Below, in pieces: positions 1 to 8,208 of a stretch of DNA of 64,000 nucleotides (its first letter is position 1; each line of letters starts with the position of its first letter). Below the pieces are notes generated by a model. The model was given only the letters and a program-made list of their open reading frames with translations. It ran no database searches and had not been told where the DNA came from. Origin of the DNA: JAJDXW01 sp965202895 (GTDB lineage Bacteria; Pseudomonadota; Gammaproteobacteria; HK1); assembly GCA_965202895.1 (NCBI GenBank), contig OZ241901.1, positions 3,720,001-3,784,000 on the forward strand. The letters are read 5' to 3'. The position numbers were made by a program, and so were the translations under genes.

Positions 1-1461
1 CGCGGTCCAGGCCCGTTCGGCGGCGGTCACCCGGATATCGCCGCGCAAGGTCAGCTCGTAGGGGGTGCTTCGGAACGACGGCATCGCGGCGAGAAGGCGA
101 TCGTCGGTGAACCGAACCCGCCAGTCGCCGTCGGCGAACTCGATTCTCCCTCCGGCTTCGGATACCAGCCACTCCCCGGCCGCGACCCCGAATCCCGACA
201 CCGCCGCACTCAGCCGGAACGAAGGTTCGCCGCCCCCGGCTTCGCTCGCGCCGGGGTCGCCGAAGGAGGTCAGCTCTTCGATCGTCCCCGCGGGTCGGAG
301 GCGTTCCAGCGCGGCGCGAAGCGGATGTCCGGACGGCAGCGCGTTGCGGGCCGCCTGGGCCAGCATCGGGACCGGGACCCGGCGGGCGGACCATCGCAGC
401 GACCCCGGGGCGCCGGTGGACCAGCCCAGGAGGAAGGGGCTCGGCTCCGCGTCCTCTCCCCCGGGCAGCCGGGACCAGTCCACCTCCCCGTTGACCGTCC
501 AGCCGCCCGGTTCGGGAGCCGCTCTGGCCAGGAAGCGCACCCCTTCGAGGCTGATCCCCGCCGCGCCGTCTTCCCCCCTCGGCGGGCCGAAGGTGAAGTC
601 GAGGTCCGCCGATTCGATCCGTGCCTGCGCAAGCCGGACCGAGAGGCTGAAGCGGGCCTCGCTCGAGATCCGGCCGAGGCCGGTCCGAACCGTCGCGCCG
701 GGCTCCAGCACCCCGGCCAGGAAGCGCACGCCTTCCATCGGAACGTCGTCGCCGGCGAGCCGGACGTCGATCCGCCAGTCGTCGGCCATCGGGTCGCGCA
801 CCGTGCCGTCGAAGGGCAGGGCCGGCGCCCCGGGACCGATCAGCAGCTCGCCGCGGAATGCGATCCCCTCGTCCGTCGAGCGGAGCACCGCCCTCATTCC
901 CGAGGAATGGGCCGAAGAACGTCCACGGTACCGGATCTCACCGGAGTGCAGCACGAGCCGGTCGAGGCCGAGGCCGAGGAGGATCCTCGGCACGACGAGC
1001 AGGCGCGCGAGCGGCGGCGGCGCGTCCGGGCCGGCCCGTTCCCGTCTCGCGGCCACCAGTACGGCCCCGGTCGCGTCCACGTTCGAGATCCTCGGCAGCC
1101 CGGTCGGGGAGAGGTCGATCGACGCACGAAAGTGGTCGATGGAGCTTCCGTTCGGAAAACGGACCCCGTCCCCGTTCGCATGAGACCGCATCCCGGCGAG
1201 CGAAATGCTCACCCGTTCCGTGGTGGTCCGTCCGACGCGCACCTTCCGGGCCTCGATCAGGGGCCGGCCTTCCACCATCCGGAAATCGAGCGCCCCGATG
1301 GCCACCGGACGCCCGGTCGCGGCGCTCGCGAGGTACTCCGCGGCGGGACGAAGGAGCCCCGGATCGAGGGTGAGCCATGCTGCCGCGGCGGCGAATGCGG
1401 CAAGGACGCCGGCCGGGACCAGCAGCACGGGCCGCCGCCATGCACGGCGCCGGGAGGACAC
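1..1461 (-). CDS. yhdP: YhdP/AsmA-like envelope protein, 5' part (truncated by window edge)
   Basis: The minus-strand frame opens at a GTG at 1461 preceded by GAGGAAG five bases upstream and stays open for 487 codons to the window edge. It begins with a basic stretch and one transmembrane segment, then a sentence typical of AsmA/YhdP proteins: R-P-A-A-E-Y-L-A-S-A-A-T-G-R-P followed by V-A-I-G-A-L-D-F-R. Long beta-rich sequence with recurring G-D-I-R/G-E-V-D segments follows. Family members are inner-membrane-anchored periplasmic proteins that carry phospholipids to the outer membrane; that role is inferred from the family. A second in-frame GTG at 1533 is possible. The C-terminal part lies outside the window, so YhdP versus another AsmA paralogue cannot be settled. 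Confidence 0.75.
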   Translation of the reverse strand, partial: MSSRRRAWRRPVLLVPAGVLAAFAAAAAWLTLDPGLLRPAAEYLASAATGRPVAIGALDFRMVEGRPLIEARKVRVGRTTTERVSISLAGMRSHANGDGVRFPNGSSIDHFRASIDLSPTGLPRISNVDATGAVLVAARRERAGPDAPPPLARLLVVPRILLGLGLDRLVLHSGEIRYRGRSSAHSSGMRAVLRSTDEGIAFRGELLIGPGAPALPFDGTVRDPMADDWRIDVRLAGDDVPMEGVRFLAGVLEPGATVRTGLGRISSEARFSLSVRLAQARIESADLDFTFGPPRGEDGAAGISLEGVRFLARAAPEPGGWTVNGEVDWSRLPGGEDAEPSPFLLGWSTGAPGSLRWSARRVPVPMLAQAARNALPSGHPLRAALERLRPAGTIEELTSFGDPGASEAGGGEPSFRLSAAVSGFGVAAGEWLVSEAGGRIEFADGDWRVRFTDDRLLAAMPSFRSTPYELTLRGDIRVTAAERAWTA

Positions 1462-1599
1462 GGTGGCTTCCTCGGCTCGTTCCGCTCCTCGCCGGGCGGG
1501 GCTCCCGGTGTCCAGGGGGGCTTCGCGGTTCACTCCGGGCTCACTCCGGATCCACCCCGCGTCCGCGGCCGGCGGCGGTACGAAGCCGAGCGGTCCGAT

Positions 1600-4554
1600 T
1601 CATTCCGCGAGCGCCTCGGCCAGTACTTCGGCCGGATGGAAGGCCAGCCGGCCGGCGCCGTCGGCGATCTGCCGCCGGCAGCTCGTCCCGCCCGCGACGA
1701 TCCTGGCGCCGGCCGGGGCGGACCGGACCGCGGGCAGGAGCGAAAGCTCTCCCATCCGCATCGAGACGTCGAAGTGCTCCGCCTCATGACCGAAGGCGCC
1801 CGCCATTCCGCAGCAGCTCGATTCGACGTCCTCGACCTCGACGCCCGGAATGAGTCCGAGCGCGTCTCTCGCCGCCGCTCCGGCCCCGAACGCCTTCTGA
1901 TGGCAGTGGGAGTGCACGAGCACCCGCCGCTCCCCGATCGGCCGGAGCGTGAGTGGAAGGGCGCCGCGGTCCCGTTCGTGCACGAGCCATTCCTCGAGCA
2001 GCATCGCGTGCTTCGCGACCGTGCGGCTCTCCGAGCCGGGGAGGAGGGCCGGGATCTCGTCGTGGAAGGTATAGAGGCACGACGGCTCGAGCCCGATGAT
2101 CGGGACCCCGCGCTCGGCGAACGGGAGGAGGGCGGCGAGGGCCCGGCGCGCCTCGGCGCGGGCTTCCCGGGGAAGTCCGTTCGTGAGAAAGGTCCGTCCG
2201 CAGCACAGCGGCCGGCGGCCCGTTTCCGCCGTCCGGACCCGGTAGCCCGCCGATTGCAGGATGCGGACCGCCGCCCGGGGGACCTCGGGCTCGAACCAGC
2301 GGGTGAACGTGTCGGAGAACAGCACGACCTCCTGCCGCCCGCCGCCGGAACGTCCCTCGCGGGGAGCGGCGCCGGCCCCGACGCCGGCGATCTCCACCCG
2401 CGGCCGGAACGGGTCGCGCCGCCAGCGCGGCAGGGGGCGGCGGGCGCTGAACCCGAGCCACCGCTCGCTCAGCCGTGCGAGGAGCGGCGAGCCGTCCCGG
2501 GCGTTGAAGAGGCCCGGTGCGCGCGCCGCCATCGGCGCGTAGCGCGGAAGCCACGCGACGATCCGCTCCCGGAGCGGCAGTCCGTGACGGCGGCGGCGGT
2601 GGTGCAGGAACTCGATCTTCATCCGCGCCATGTCCACCCCGGTCGGGCATTCCCGCCTGCATCCCTTGCAGCCCACACAGAGGTCGAGGGCCTCCGCCAC
2701 CGCCCCGGAGGTGAATCCGTCCGCCCCCAGACGGCCGGAGAGCGCGAGGCGGAGGGTGTTCGCGCGGCCCCGGGTGAGGTGCTGCTCGTCCCCGGTCGCC
2801 CGGAAGGAGGGGCACATCACCCCGGGTTCGAGCTTGCGGCAGGCCCCGTTGTTGTTGCACATCTCGACCGCGCCCGCGAACCCGCGCCACTCGGACCAGT
2901 CGAGGACCGTGTCGATCTCCCGGGTCCGGTATCCCGGCGGATAGCGAAAGAGGGTCCGATCGTCCATTCGCGGCGCACGCACGATCTTGCCGGGGTTGAG
3001 GCGGCCCGCGGGATCGAAGGCGTCCTTGACCTCTTCGAACGCGCGGACCACGCCGCGCCCGAACATCGCCTCGTGGAACTCGGAGCGCACGAGACCGTCT
3101 CCGTGCTCGCCGGAGTGCGAGCCCCGATACTCGCGCACCATCGCGAACGCCTCCTCGGCGATGGCGCGCATCTTGCGGACGTCGGCCTCGTCCTTGAGGT
3201 TGAGGATCGGGCGCACGTGCAGGCACCCCACCGACGCGTGCGCGTACCAGGTGCCGGTAGTGCCGTGGCGTTCGAATATCGAGTCGAGCCGTTCGGTGTA
3301 GTCGGGAAGGTCTTCGAGCCGCACCGCGCAGTCCTCGATGAACGAGACGGGCTTCCCGTCCCCCTTCATCGACATCACGATGTTGAGCCCGGCCTTGCGG
3401 AGCTCCCAGACGGCGGACTGGTCGGCGGGCTCGGTCGCTTCGACGACCGCCTCCGGCAGTCCCAGGTCGCCCAGCAGCTCGATGAGCCGGGCGAGCCGGT
3501 GTTGCTGCTCCGCGCGATCTTCGCCCGCGAACTCGACCAGGAGCAGCGCCTCCGGGTCGCCCCGGACGAACCGCTCCGCCACCGGCCGGAACATCGCGAT
3601 GCCGCGCGAGAGCTCGAGGAGCGTGCGGTCCACCAGCTCGACCGCGGACGGCGAGAGCGACACGATGTGCCGGGTGGCCTCCATCGCTCGCCGGAAGGTC
3701 GGGAAGTGGCAGATCCCGAGCACCCGGTGAGGGGGGATCGGTTGCAGGTCGAGCTCGAGCCGGGTGAACGTAGCCAGAGACCCTTCCGAGCCCACCAGCA
3801 GCGAGGCGAAGTTGTGCCCGGCCGGTTCGACCGTGTCCAGGTTGTAGCCGCCGACGCGGCGAAGGAGCTTCGGAAATCCCCGCTCGATCGCGTCGGCGTG
3901 GTTCGCGGCGACGTCCCGTACCCGCACGAGGAGGTCCGCGACGGCTCCGCCGGGGCCTTCCGCCCCCGGATTGCCCGCGACCGGCCCGAACCGGCCGGCC
4001 GTCCCGTCGGCCAGCAACCCCTCGATCGCGTGCACGTTGTGCACCATGTTGCCGTAGCGGATCGAGCGTGCGCCGCAGCTGTTGTTGCCGGCCATGCCGC
4101 CGAGGGTCGCACGGTTGCCGGTGGACACGTCCACGGGAAAGAAGAGGCCGTGCGGCCGGAGGCTGCGGTTGAGCCGATCGAGCACGAGGCCCGGCTGCAC
4201 GGTCACCCGCCGCCGTTCGAGGTCCAGGTCCAGGATCGAGTTCAGGTATTTGCTGAAGTCCACGACGAGCGCTTCGCCCACCGTCTGCCCGCACTGCGAG
4301 GTGCCCCCGCCGCGGGCGAGAAGCGGCGTTCCGCTCTCGGCGGTCACCGCGACGATGCGGGCGACGTCCTCCTCGGTCCGGGGGACCGCGACCCCGACCG
4401 GCTCGATCTGGTAGATGGAAGCATCCGTGGCGTAGCGTCCGCGACTCGCGGGATCGAAGAGCACCTCGCCCTCGATCTCCCGGGCGAGACGGCGGGCGAG
4501 GGGCGGGCCGACGCGGTGTCCGGGGCCGCGGGTCGAGGGGCGGTGATGCGGCAT
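1600..4554 (-). CDS. FAD-linked oxidase with C-terminal Fe-S/cysteine-rich domains (YdiJ / D-2-hydroxyacid dehydrogenase type)
   Basis: A 984-residue fusion. The N-terminal half is a PCMH-type FAD-binding domain (R-G-G-G-T-S near residue 80 and G-N-N-S-C-G-A-R-S-I-R-Y-G near 155) followed by the FAD-oxidase C-terminal domain. The C-terminal part carries a 4Fe-4S motif CVGCKGCRRECP near residue 626 and two CCG-type cysteine-rich motifs (LCCG near 784, SCCGMAG near 914) as in heterodisulfide-reductase/GlpC subunits. Such proteins oxidise D-2-hydroxy acids (lactate, glycolate or 2-hydroxyglutarate) and pass electrons to the membrane; the exact substrate cannot be told. The ATG at 4554 has GAGAAGG upstream and fits the family N-end. 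It lies downstream of the MATE gene on the same strand, 87 bases away. Confidence 0.85.
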   Translation of the reverse strand: MPHHRPSTRGPGHRVGPPLARRLAREIEGEVLFDPASRGRYATDASIYQIEPVGVAVPRTEEDVARIVAVTAESGTPLLARGGGTSQCGQTVGEALVVDFSKYLNSILDLDLERRRVTVQPGLVLDRLNRSLRPHGLFFPVDVSTGNRATLGGMAGNNSCGARSIRYGNMVHNVHAIEGLLADGTAGRFGPVAGNPGAEGPGGAVADLLVRVRDVAANHADAIERGFPKLLRRVGGYNLDTVEPAGHNFASLLVGSEGSLATFTRLELDLQPIPPHRVLGICHFPTFRRAMEATRHIVSLSPSAVELVDRTLLELSRGIAMFRPVAERFVRGDPEALLLVEFAGEDRAEQQHRLARLIELLGDLGLPEAVVEATEPADQSAVWELRKAGLNIVMSMKGDGKPVSFIEDCAVRLEDLPDYTERLDSIFERHGTTGTWYAHASVGCLHVRPILNLKDEADVRKMRAIAEEAFAMVREYRGSHSGEHGDGLVRSEFHEAMFGRGVVRAFEEVKDAFDPAGRLNPGKIVRAPRMDDRTLFRYPPGYRTREIDTVLDWSEWRGFAGAVEMCNNNGACRKLEPGVMCPSFRATGDEQHLTRGRANTLRLALSGRLGADGFTSGAVAEALDLCVGCKGCRRECPTGVDMARMKIEFLHHRRRRHGLPLRERIVAWLPRYAPMAARAPGLFNARDGSPLLARLSERWLGFSARRPLPRWRRDPFRPRVEIAGVGAGAAPREGRSGGGRQEVVLFSDTFTRWFEPEVPRAAVRILQSAGYRVRTAETGRRPLCCGRTFLTNGLPREARAEARRALAALLPFAERGVPIIGLEPSCLYTFHDEIPALLPGSESRTVAKHAMLLEEWLVHERDRGALPLTLRPIGERRVLVHSHCHQKAFGAGAAARDALGLIPGVEVEDVESSCCGMAGAFGHEAEHFDVSMRMGELSLLPAVRSAPAGARIVAGGTSCRRQIADGAGRLAFHPAEVLAEALAE

Positions 4555-4641
4555 GACGGCCTTCTCGGGCGGGTGGGTGCGGCCGGCCGGCTCTTCCGGC
4601 CTCCGAGGACCTGGATCGGATGCTGGCCGGGGCCCGGCCAA

Positions 4642-6033
4642 TCATACCGTCTGCACCGCTCGATTCCGGGATCCGCCCGAGGTCCGGATCGCCCGGGCGA
4701 CGACCCGCCGGAACCGCAGCGCGAGCAGGGCAACGGCGAAGATGCACCCGATGCCGACGGAAGCGACGAGACCGGTCGCCCCGAGCTCCAGATGCACCCC
4801 GAGCCACCAGGCGGCCGGCACCATCGTTCCCCAGAACGCGGCCATGAAGAGGCCGGTGGCCGGCCATACGTCGGAGAGGCCGCGGAGGCACCCGACCAGC
4901 ACCACCTGGAGCGCGTCCGGGAGCAGCACGAGCCCCGCGGCCCGGACCGCCGGAACCGCGATCGCGAGCACCGCCGGCTCGCCGGTGTAGAGCCCCGCGA
5001 GGAATCCGGCAAAGAGAAGGTAGCCGAGCCCGATGCCCGATTGCAGGATGACGATGATGCGGAACGCCGCCCACGCCGCTTCCCGCGCTCCCTCCCGGTC
5101 GCCGCGTCCGAACGCCTGGCCTACCCGGACGTTGGCGGCGGTCGCGAGGCCGAGCGCCGGCATGAAGGGCAGGGCGAAGAGGTTGAGCACGATGCCGAAG
5201 GCGGCCACCTCCGCGCCGCCCAGCCAGCCGGCGAAGACCGTCAGGGACGCGAACGCGCCCGCCTCGAATCCATGGGCCATGCCGATCGGGATCCCCGTCG
5301 AGAGGAGGCGCCGGCCGGCCCGACGGGCGCGCCGGCGCCGGCTCGCCCCGAGCCGAAGGCGTCCGGGGCGGGCGCCGAGCCGGGAGGAGCCGAGGGTGGC
5401 ATACACCCAGGCCACGAGGCCCGCGGCGCCGATCCACCGGGCGATGCTGGTGGCCAGGGCGGCGCCTTCCGCCCCCATCTCGGGTGCGCCGAGGTGACCG
5501 TAGATGAACATCCAGTTGAAGCCCGCGTTCAGGACGTTCGCGACCAGCATGAAGACCATCCCGGGAAGCGGGCGGCCGATCGCCTCCAGGAACATCGTGG
5601 TCGTCGCGAACACGAGCACCGCCGGCATGCCCCAGCCGAACATGGCGAGCACCTCCGCCCCTTCGATGGCGAGGGCCGGGCTCTGCCCCAGGGCGAGAAG
5701 CGACCACTCGCCGGCGTGGAAGAGGCCGAGCAGGACGACACCGGCGATCCAGGCCTGCCGCCACGCGGCCCGCAGGATGAACCCCGACTCCCGAGGCCTT
5801 CCGGCCCCCTCCGCCTGGGACGCCAGCACGACGGTGCCGGTACAGAGCCCGATCCCGATGAGGAGCAGGGGGGTGTGCGGAGCGGCGGAGATGGCGAGGG
5901 CGGCGAGCTCGCGCGTACCGGCCCGGCCGGTCATCGCGGTGTCCACCGCGACGATGGTGAGGATCCCGAGCCGGCTGACCATCACCGGGGCGGCCAGCCG
6001 GATCGTGGCCCGCAGGTGGGAACCGAGGCTCAC
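4642..6033 (-). CDS. MATE-family multidrug/organic-cation efflux transporter
   Basis: 463 residues with about twelve hydrophobic segments in two halves, the MATE layout. The N-terminal part has the typical first helix with P-V-M-V-S-R-L-G followed by V-D-T-A-M-T-G-R-A-G. The equivalent second-half segment begins S-T-G-I-P-I-G-M-A-H-G-F-E. Family members export cationic drugs and metabolites in exchange for Na+ or H+. The basic loop after TM6 (S-R-R-R-R-A-R-R-A-G-R-R) is the cytoplasmic linker between halves. The start is a GTG at 6033 with GGAG about seven bases upstream. Substrate unknown. Confidence 0.9.
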   Translation of the reverse strand: MSLGSHLRATIRLAAPVMVSRLGILTIVAVDTAMTGRAGTRELAALAISAAPHTPLLLIGIGLCTGTVVLASQAEGAGRPRESGFILRAAWRQAWIAGVVLLGLFHAGEWSLLALGQSPALAIEGAEVLAMFGWGMPAVLVFATTTMFLEAIGRPLPGMVFMLVANVLNAGFNWMFIYGHLGAPEMGAEGAALATSIARWIGAAGLVAWVYATLGSSRLGARPGRLRLGASRRRRARRAGRRLLSTGIPIGMAHGFEAGAFASLTVFAGWLGGAEVAAFGIVLNLFALPFMPALGLATAANVRVGQAFGRGDREGAREAAWAAFRIIVILQSGIGLGYLLFAGFLAGLYTGEPAVLAIAVPAVRAAGLVLLPDALQVVLVGCLRGLSDVWPATGLFMAAFWGTMVPAAWWLGVHLELGATGLVASVGIGCIFAVALLALRFRRVVARAIRTSGGSRNRAVQTV

Positions 6034-6064
6034 GTCGTATCTCCGTTCACGTCGTCTCTCACGC

Positions 6065-6248
6065 GGGGCAATCGCATTTGGACGGAACAGGTCGTCCGCA
6101 CCGCCCGGAACCGTCCGCCGGACGCCGCAACCGGCCTTCGAGCCGGATCGTCGGGCCGGTTTCGGCGCTCCGCACCCGGAAATCGACCCCTGCCAACGGC
6201 AGCCCGGCCATCGCGACGCATCGGGAATCCCGAATGCGATCGCCCTGG
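6065..6248. repeat. MITE-like repeat A, copy 1 (about 183 bp, terminal inverted repeats)
   Basis: Left end GGGGCAATCGCAT, right end ATGCGATCGCCCTGG, an imperfect terminal inverted repeat. The interior is closely similar to 21604-21785, for example the shared cores TCGGCGCTCCGCACCCGGAA and ATCGACCCCTGCCAACGG. The 12-mer CTCACGTCGTAT occurs on both sides (6029-6040 and 6252-6263). The element fills most of the gap 6034-6398 between the divergent MATE and mlaC-like genes. No transposase is encoded. Confidence 0.8.
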
Positions 6249-6398
6249 TATCTCACGTCGTATTCCTGTCGTATCTCCTTGGCATGAAATAAAATGCGAG
6301 CGGAACCGGAGCCGGTCCTCGATTCGGGGTGTGGGCCGCCTCGTTCAAGTAACATCCGGGTCCCCGAGCCCCGGGGATGGAGCACGAAGGAGTGCGTG

Positions 6399-7049
6399 AT
6401 GCGGAGAATGACGGTATCGGCTGCCTGGTTCGCGACGCGAGGCCCGGCCGCCGCCGTGCTGCTGGCCGCTTCCCTGGGGGCCGCTCCGGCCGGGGCGGCG
6501 GAACGTCCGGGGCTCGATGAATCGCAGGCGTTCGTCGGGAAGCTCGCGGACGACGCGGTCCTGACGTGGGCGAAGCACGCTTCCGACGAGGCGGCGCGCC
6601 TGAAGGCGATGGATTCCCTCATCCGGTCGGCCTTCGACGTCGATTTCATTACCCGCGCGGTGCTGGGACGGTACTGGCGGGATCTCGACCCCGCCGAACG
6701 GCGCCGGTTTCGCGAGGTGTTCCCCGAGTTCGTGGTCCAGGTCTACTTGCCGCACGTCGCCAAGTACAGCCGCGACCACATGCGCGTGCTCGGCGCCCGC
6801 CCGCGCGGAAAGCGCGACGTCGTCGTCGAGTCCGAGCTCCTGACCGACCAGGGCGACTGGATCGAAGCCGACTGGCGGATCCGTTCCCGTGAAGACGGCA
6901 TCCGGATCATCGACCTCGCGGTGGCGGGGGTCAGCCTGCTCCTCGTCCAGCGGCAGGAGTTCGAGGCGGTGATCCGCAGGGACGGCTTCGCAAGCCTCGT
7001 CGAACGGCTGATCGAGCGGAAGAACGAGGCGTCGAACGCCCGAGGGTGA
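6399..7049 (+). CDS. mlaC: MlaC/Ttg2D-type periplasmic phospholipid-binding protein
   Basis: 216 residues. A short signal peptide (basic start, hydrophobic A-A-V-L-L-A-A-S-L-G, A-G-A-A cleavage region) precedes a mature sequence with the MlaC features: I-R-S-A-F-D-V-D-F-I-T-R-A-V-L-G-R-Y-W-R near residue 60 and R-R-F-R-E-V-F-P-E-F-V-V-Q-V-Y-L near 100. MlaC shuttles phospholipid between the outer membrane MlaA complex and the inner-membrane MlaFEDB transporter. The ATG is preceded by AAGGAG. No other mla gene is adjacent, which is unusual because mlaC normally sits in an mla operon; instead an LD-carboxypeptidase gene follows six bases later. It could be a stand-alone toluene-tolerance Ttg2D paralogue. 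Confidence 0.8.
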   Translation: MRRMTVSAAWFATRGPAAAVLLAASLGAAPAGAAERPGLDESQAFVGKLADDAVLTWAKHASDEAARLKAMDSLIRSAFDVDFITRAVLGRYWRDLDPAERRRFREVFPEFVVQVYLPHVAKYSRDHMRVLGARPRGKRDVVVESELLTDQGDWIEADWRIRSREDGIRIIDLAVAGVSLLLVQRQEFEAVIRRDGFASLVERLIERKNEASNARG

Positions 7050-7055
7050 GCCCGC

Positions 7056-7976
7056 GTGCGTGTCCCGTGCGCTCGCCGCGGCGACGTGATCGACGTCGTC
7101 GCCCCGGCCTCCGCGTGCAGCCGGGGCACGCTCGCGGCCGGGGTGGCGATGCTCGAGGGCTGGGGGTTTCGCCCGCGGGTGCCCCCCGACCTCTTCGAGG
7201 GGTCCGGGATCGTCGCCGCCCCGGACACATTGCGGTTCCGGACCTTGCAGCGTGCCTTCCGGCGCTCCGATTCCACCGTGATCTGGTGCGTCCGGGGCGG
7301 ATACGGATGCCAGCGCCTCCTTCCGGGACTCGCGCGCGGGGCGGTTCCCGAGCGCCGGAAGCTGCTCGTCGGATTCAGCGACGTTACCGCCCTGCACGTG
7401 TTCATCAATCAGCACTGGGGCTGGCCCACCCTGCATGCGGCGACCGTCGCCGATCTGGGAAGCGGGAGATTGTCGCAGAGATCCCTCGACCAACTGCGCA
7501 GGATGGTCACCGGAAGGACGGCCCGGCTGTCGTGTACGCTCCGGCCTCTCAACCCGGCCGCGCGGCGCCCGCGGGCGGTCGGCGGACCGCTCGTCGGCGG
7601 GAACCTGAAGACGATCCAGTCCCTTGTCGGCACGCCCTGGAGTGTGCGCCCCTCCGGGTGCATCCTCATGTTGGAGGACGTCGGCGAGCGGGGCTACGCC
7701 ATCGATCGCATGCTGGTCCAGCTCTCCCAGGCCGGGATCCTGCGCGGCGTCCGGGCCCTGGTGTTCGGCCAGTTCACGGGTGGCCGTGAGCCGGATGGAC
7801 GGTTTGCCGGAACCGGGGTCATCGCCCGCTTCGCGGAACGGCTGCGGTTCCCGGTGCTGGGAGGAGCGCCTTTCGGACACGGCGACTCCGCCCGAGCGGC
7901 GCTTCTCGGGTCGACGGCGAAGATCGAGCTCGCTCCCGGCGGTGGCCGCCTGACCGTCGCCTGGACCCCCGGCTGA
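7056..7976 (+). CDS. ldcA: LD-carboxypeptidase (muramoyltetrapeptide carboxypeptidase)
   Basis: 306 residues matching peptidase family S66. The catalytic Ser108 lies in V-G-F-S-D-V-T, Glu207 in L-M-L-E-D-V-G-E, and His275 in A-P-F-G-H-G. The substrate-loop motif R-G-G-Y-G is near residue 80 and A-L-V-F-G-Q-F-T-G near 235. The enzyme removes the terminal D-alanine from murein tetrapeptides during cell-wall recycling, in the cytoplasm (no signal peptide seen). A related branch, MccF, cleaves microcin C, and sequence alone does not fully exclude it. The start is a GTG six bases after the mlaC-like stop, so the two genes are probably co-transcribed. Confidence 0.88.
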   Translation: MRVPCARRGDVIDVVAPASACSRGTLAAGVAMLEGWGFRPRVPPDLFEGSGIVAAPDTLRFRTLQRAFRRSDSTVIWCVRGGYGCQRLLPGLARGAVPERRKLLVGFSDVTALHVFINQHWGWPTLHAATVADLGSGRLSQRSLDQLRRMVTGRTARLSCTLRPLNPAARRPRAVGGPLVGGNLKTIQSLVGTPWSVRPSGCILMLEDVGERGYAIDRMLVQLSQAGILRGVRALVFGQFTGGREPDGRFAGTGVIARFAERLRFPVLGGAPFGHGDSARAALLGSTAKIELAPGGGRLTVAWTPG

Positions 7977-8038
7977 ATGGCGTCCTCGCCGCCTCCGGCA
8001 CGTTCCGGCCGGGGGGAGGGGGGCGGACTCCGGCCGCA

Positions 8039-8170
8039 GGGCCCTTTCACGCTCCGGAACCGGGTTCGCGCGGGCGGACCCCGGTCTGGTCGAACGAGCA
8101 CGGCGCCCGTTCCCAGGAAGAACAGTGGACATCGACGTCCGGCCGCGGATCAGCCAGCGTGAAAAGGCCC
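8039..8170. repeat. MITE-like repeat B (TTTCACGC-ended), 132 bp copy
   Basis: Left end GGGCCCTTTCACGC (8039-8052) and right end GCGTGAAAAGGCCC (8157-8170) are inverted copies of each other (13 of 14). The right half matches 39370-39446 (shared pattern GGCATCGA.G.CCGGCCGC and GCGTGAAAAGG.CC). It occupies the space between the convergent ldcA and acyl-CoA synthetase genes and might serve as a shared hairpin terminator, but no T-run is present. Confidence 0.7.
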
Positions 8171-8208
8171 CGGGGCCGGCCGCGAGCCCGACCCCGCCCG
8201 AAGGCGGG

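Noticed and set aside
325..6399. A 2024-codon open frame on the plus strand across the yhdP, dehydrogenase and MATE genes
   Set aside because: It is antisense to three recognisable genes and of GC-driven low-complexity composition (Pro/Arg/Gly/Glu), with no domain.
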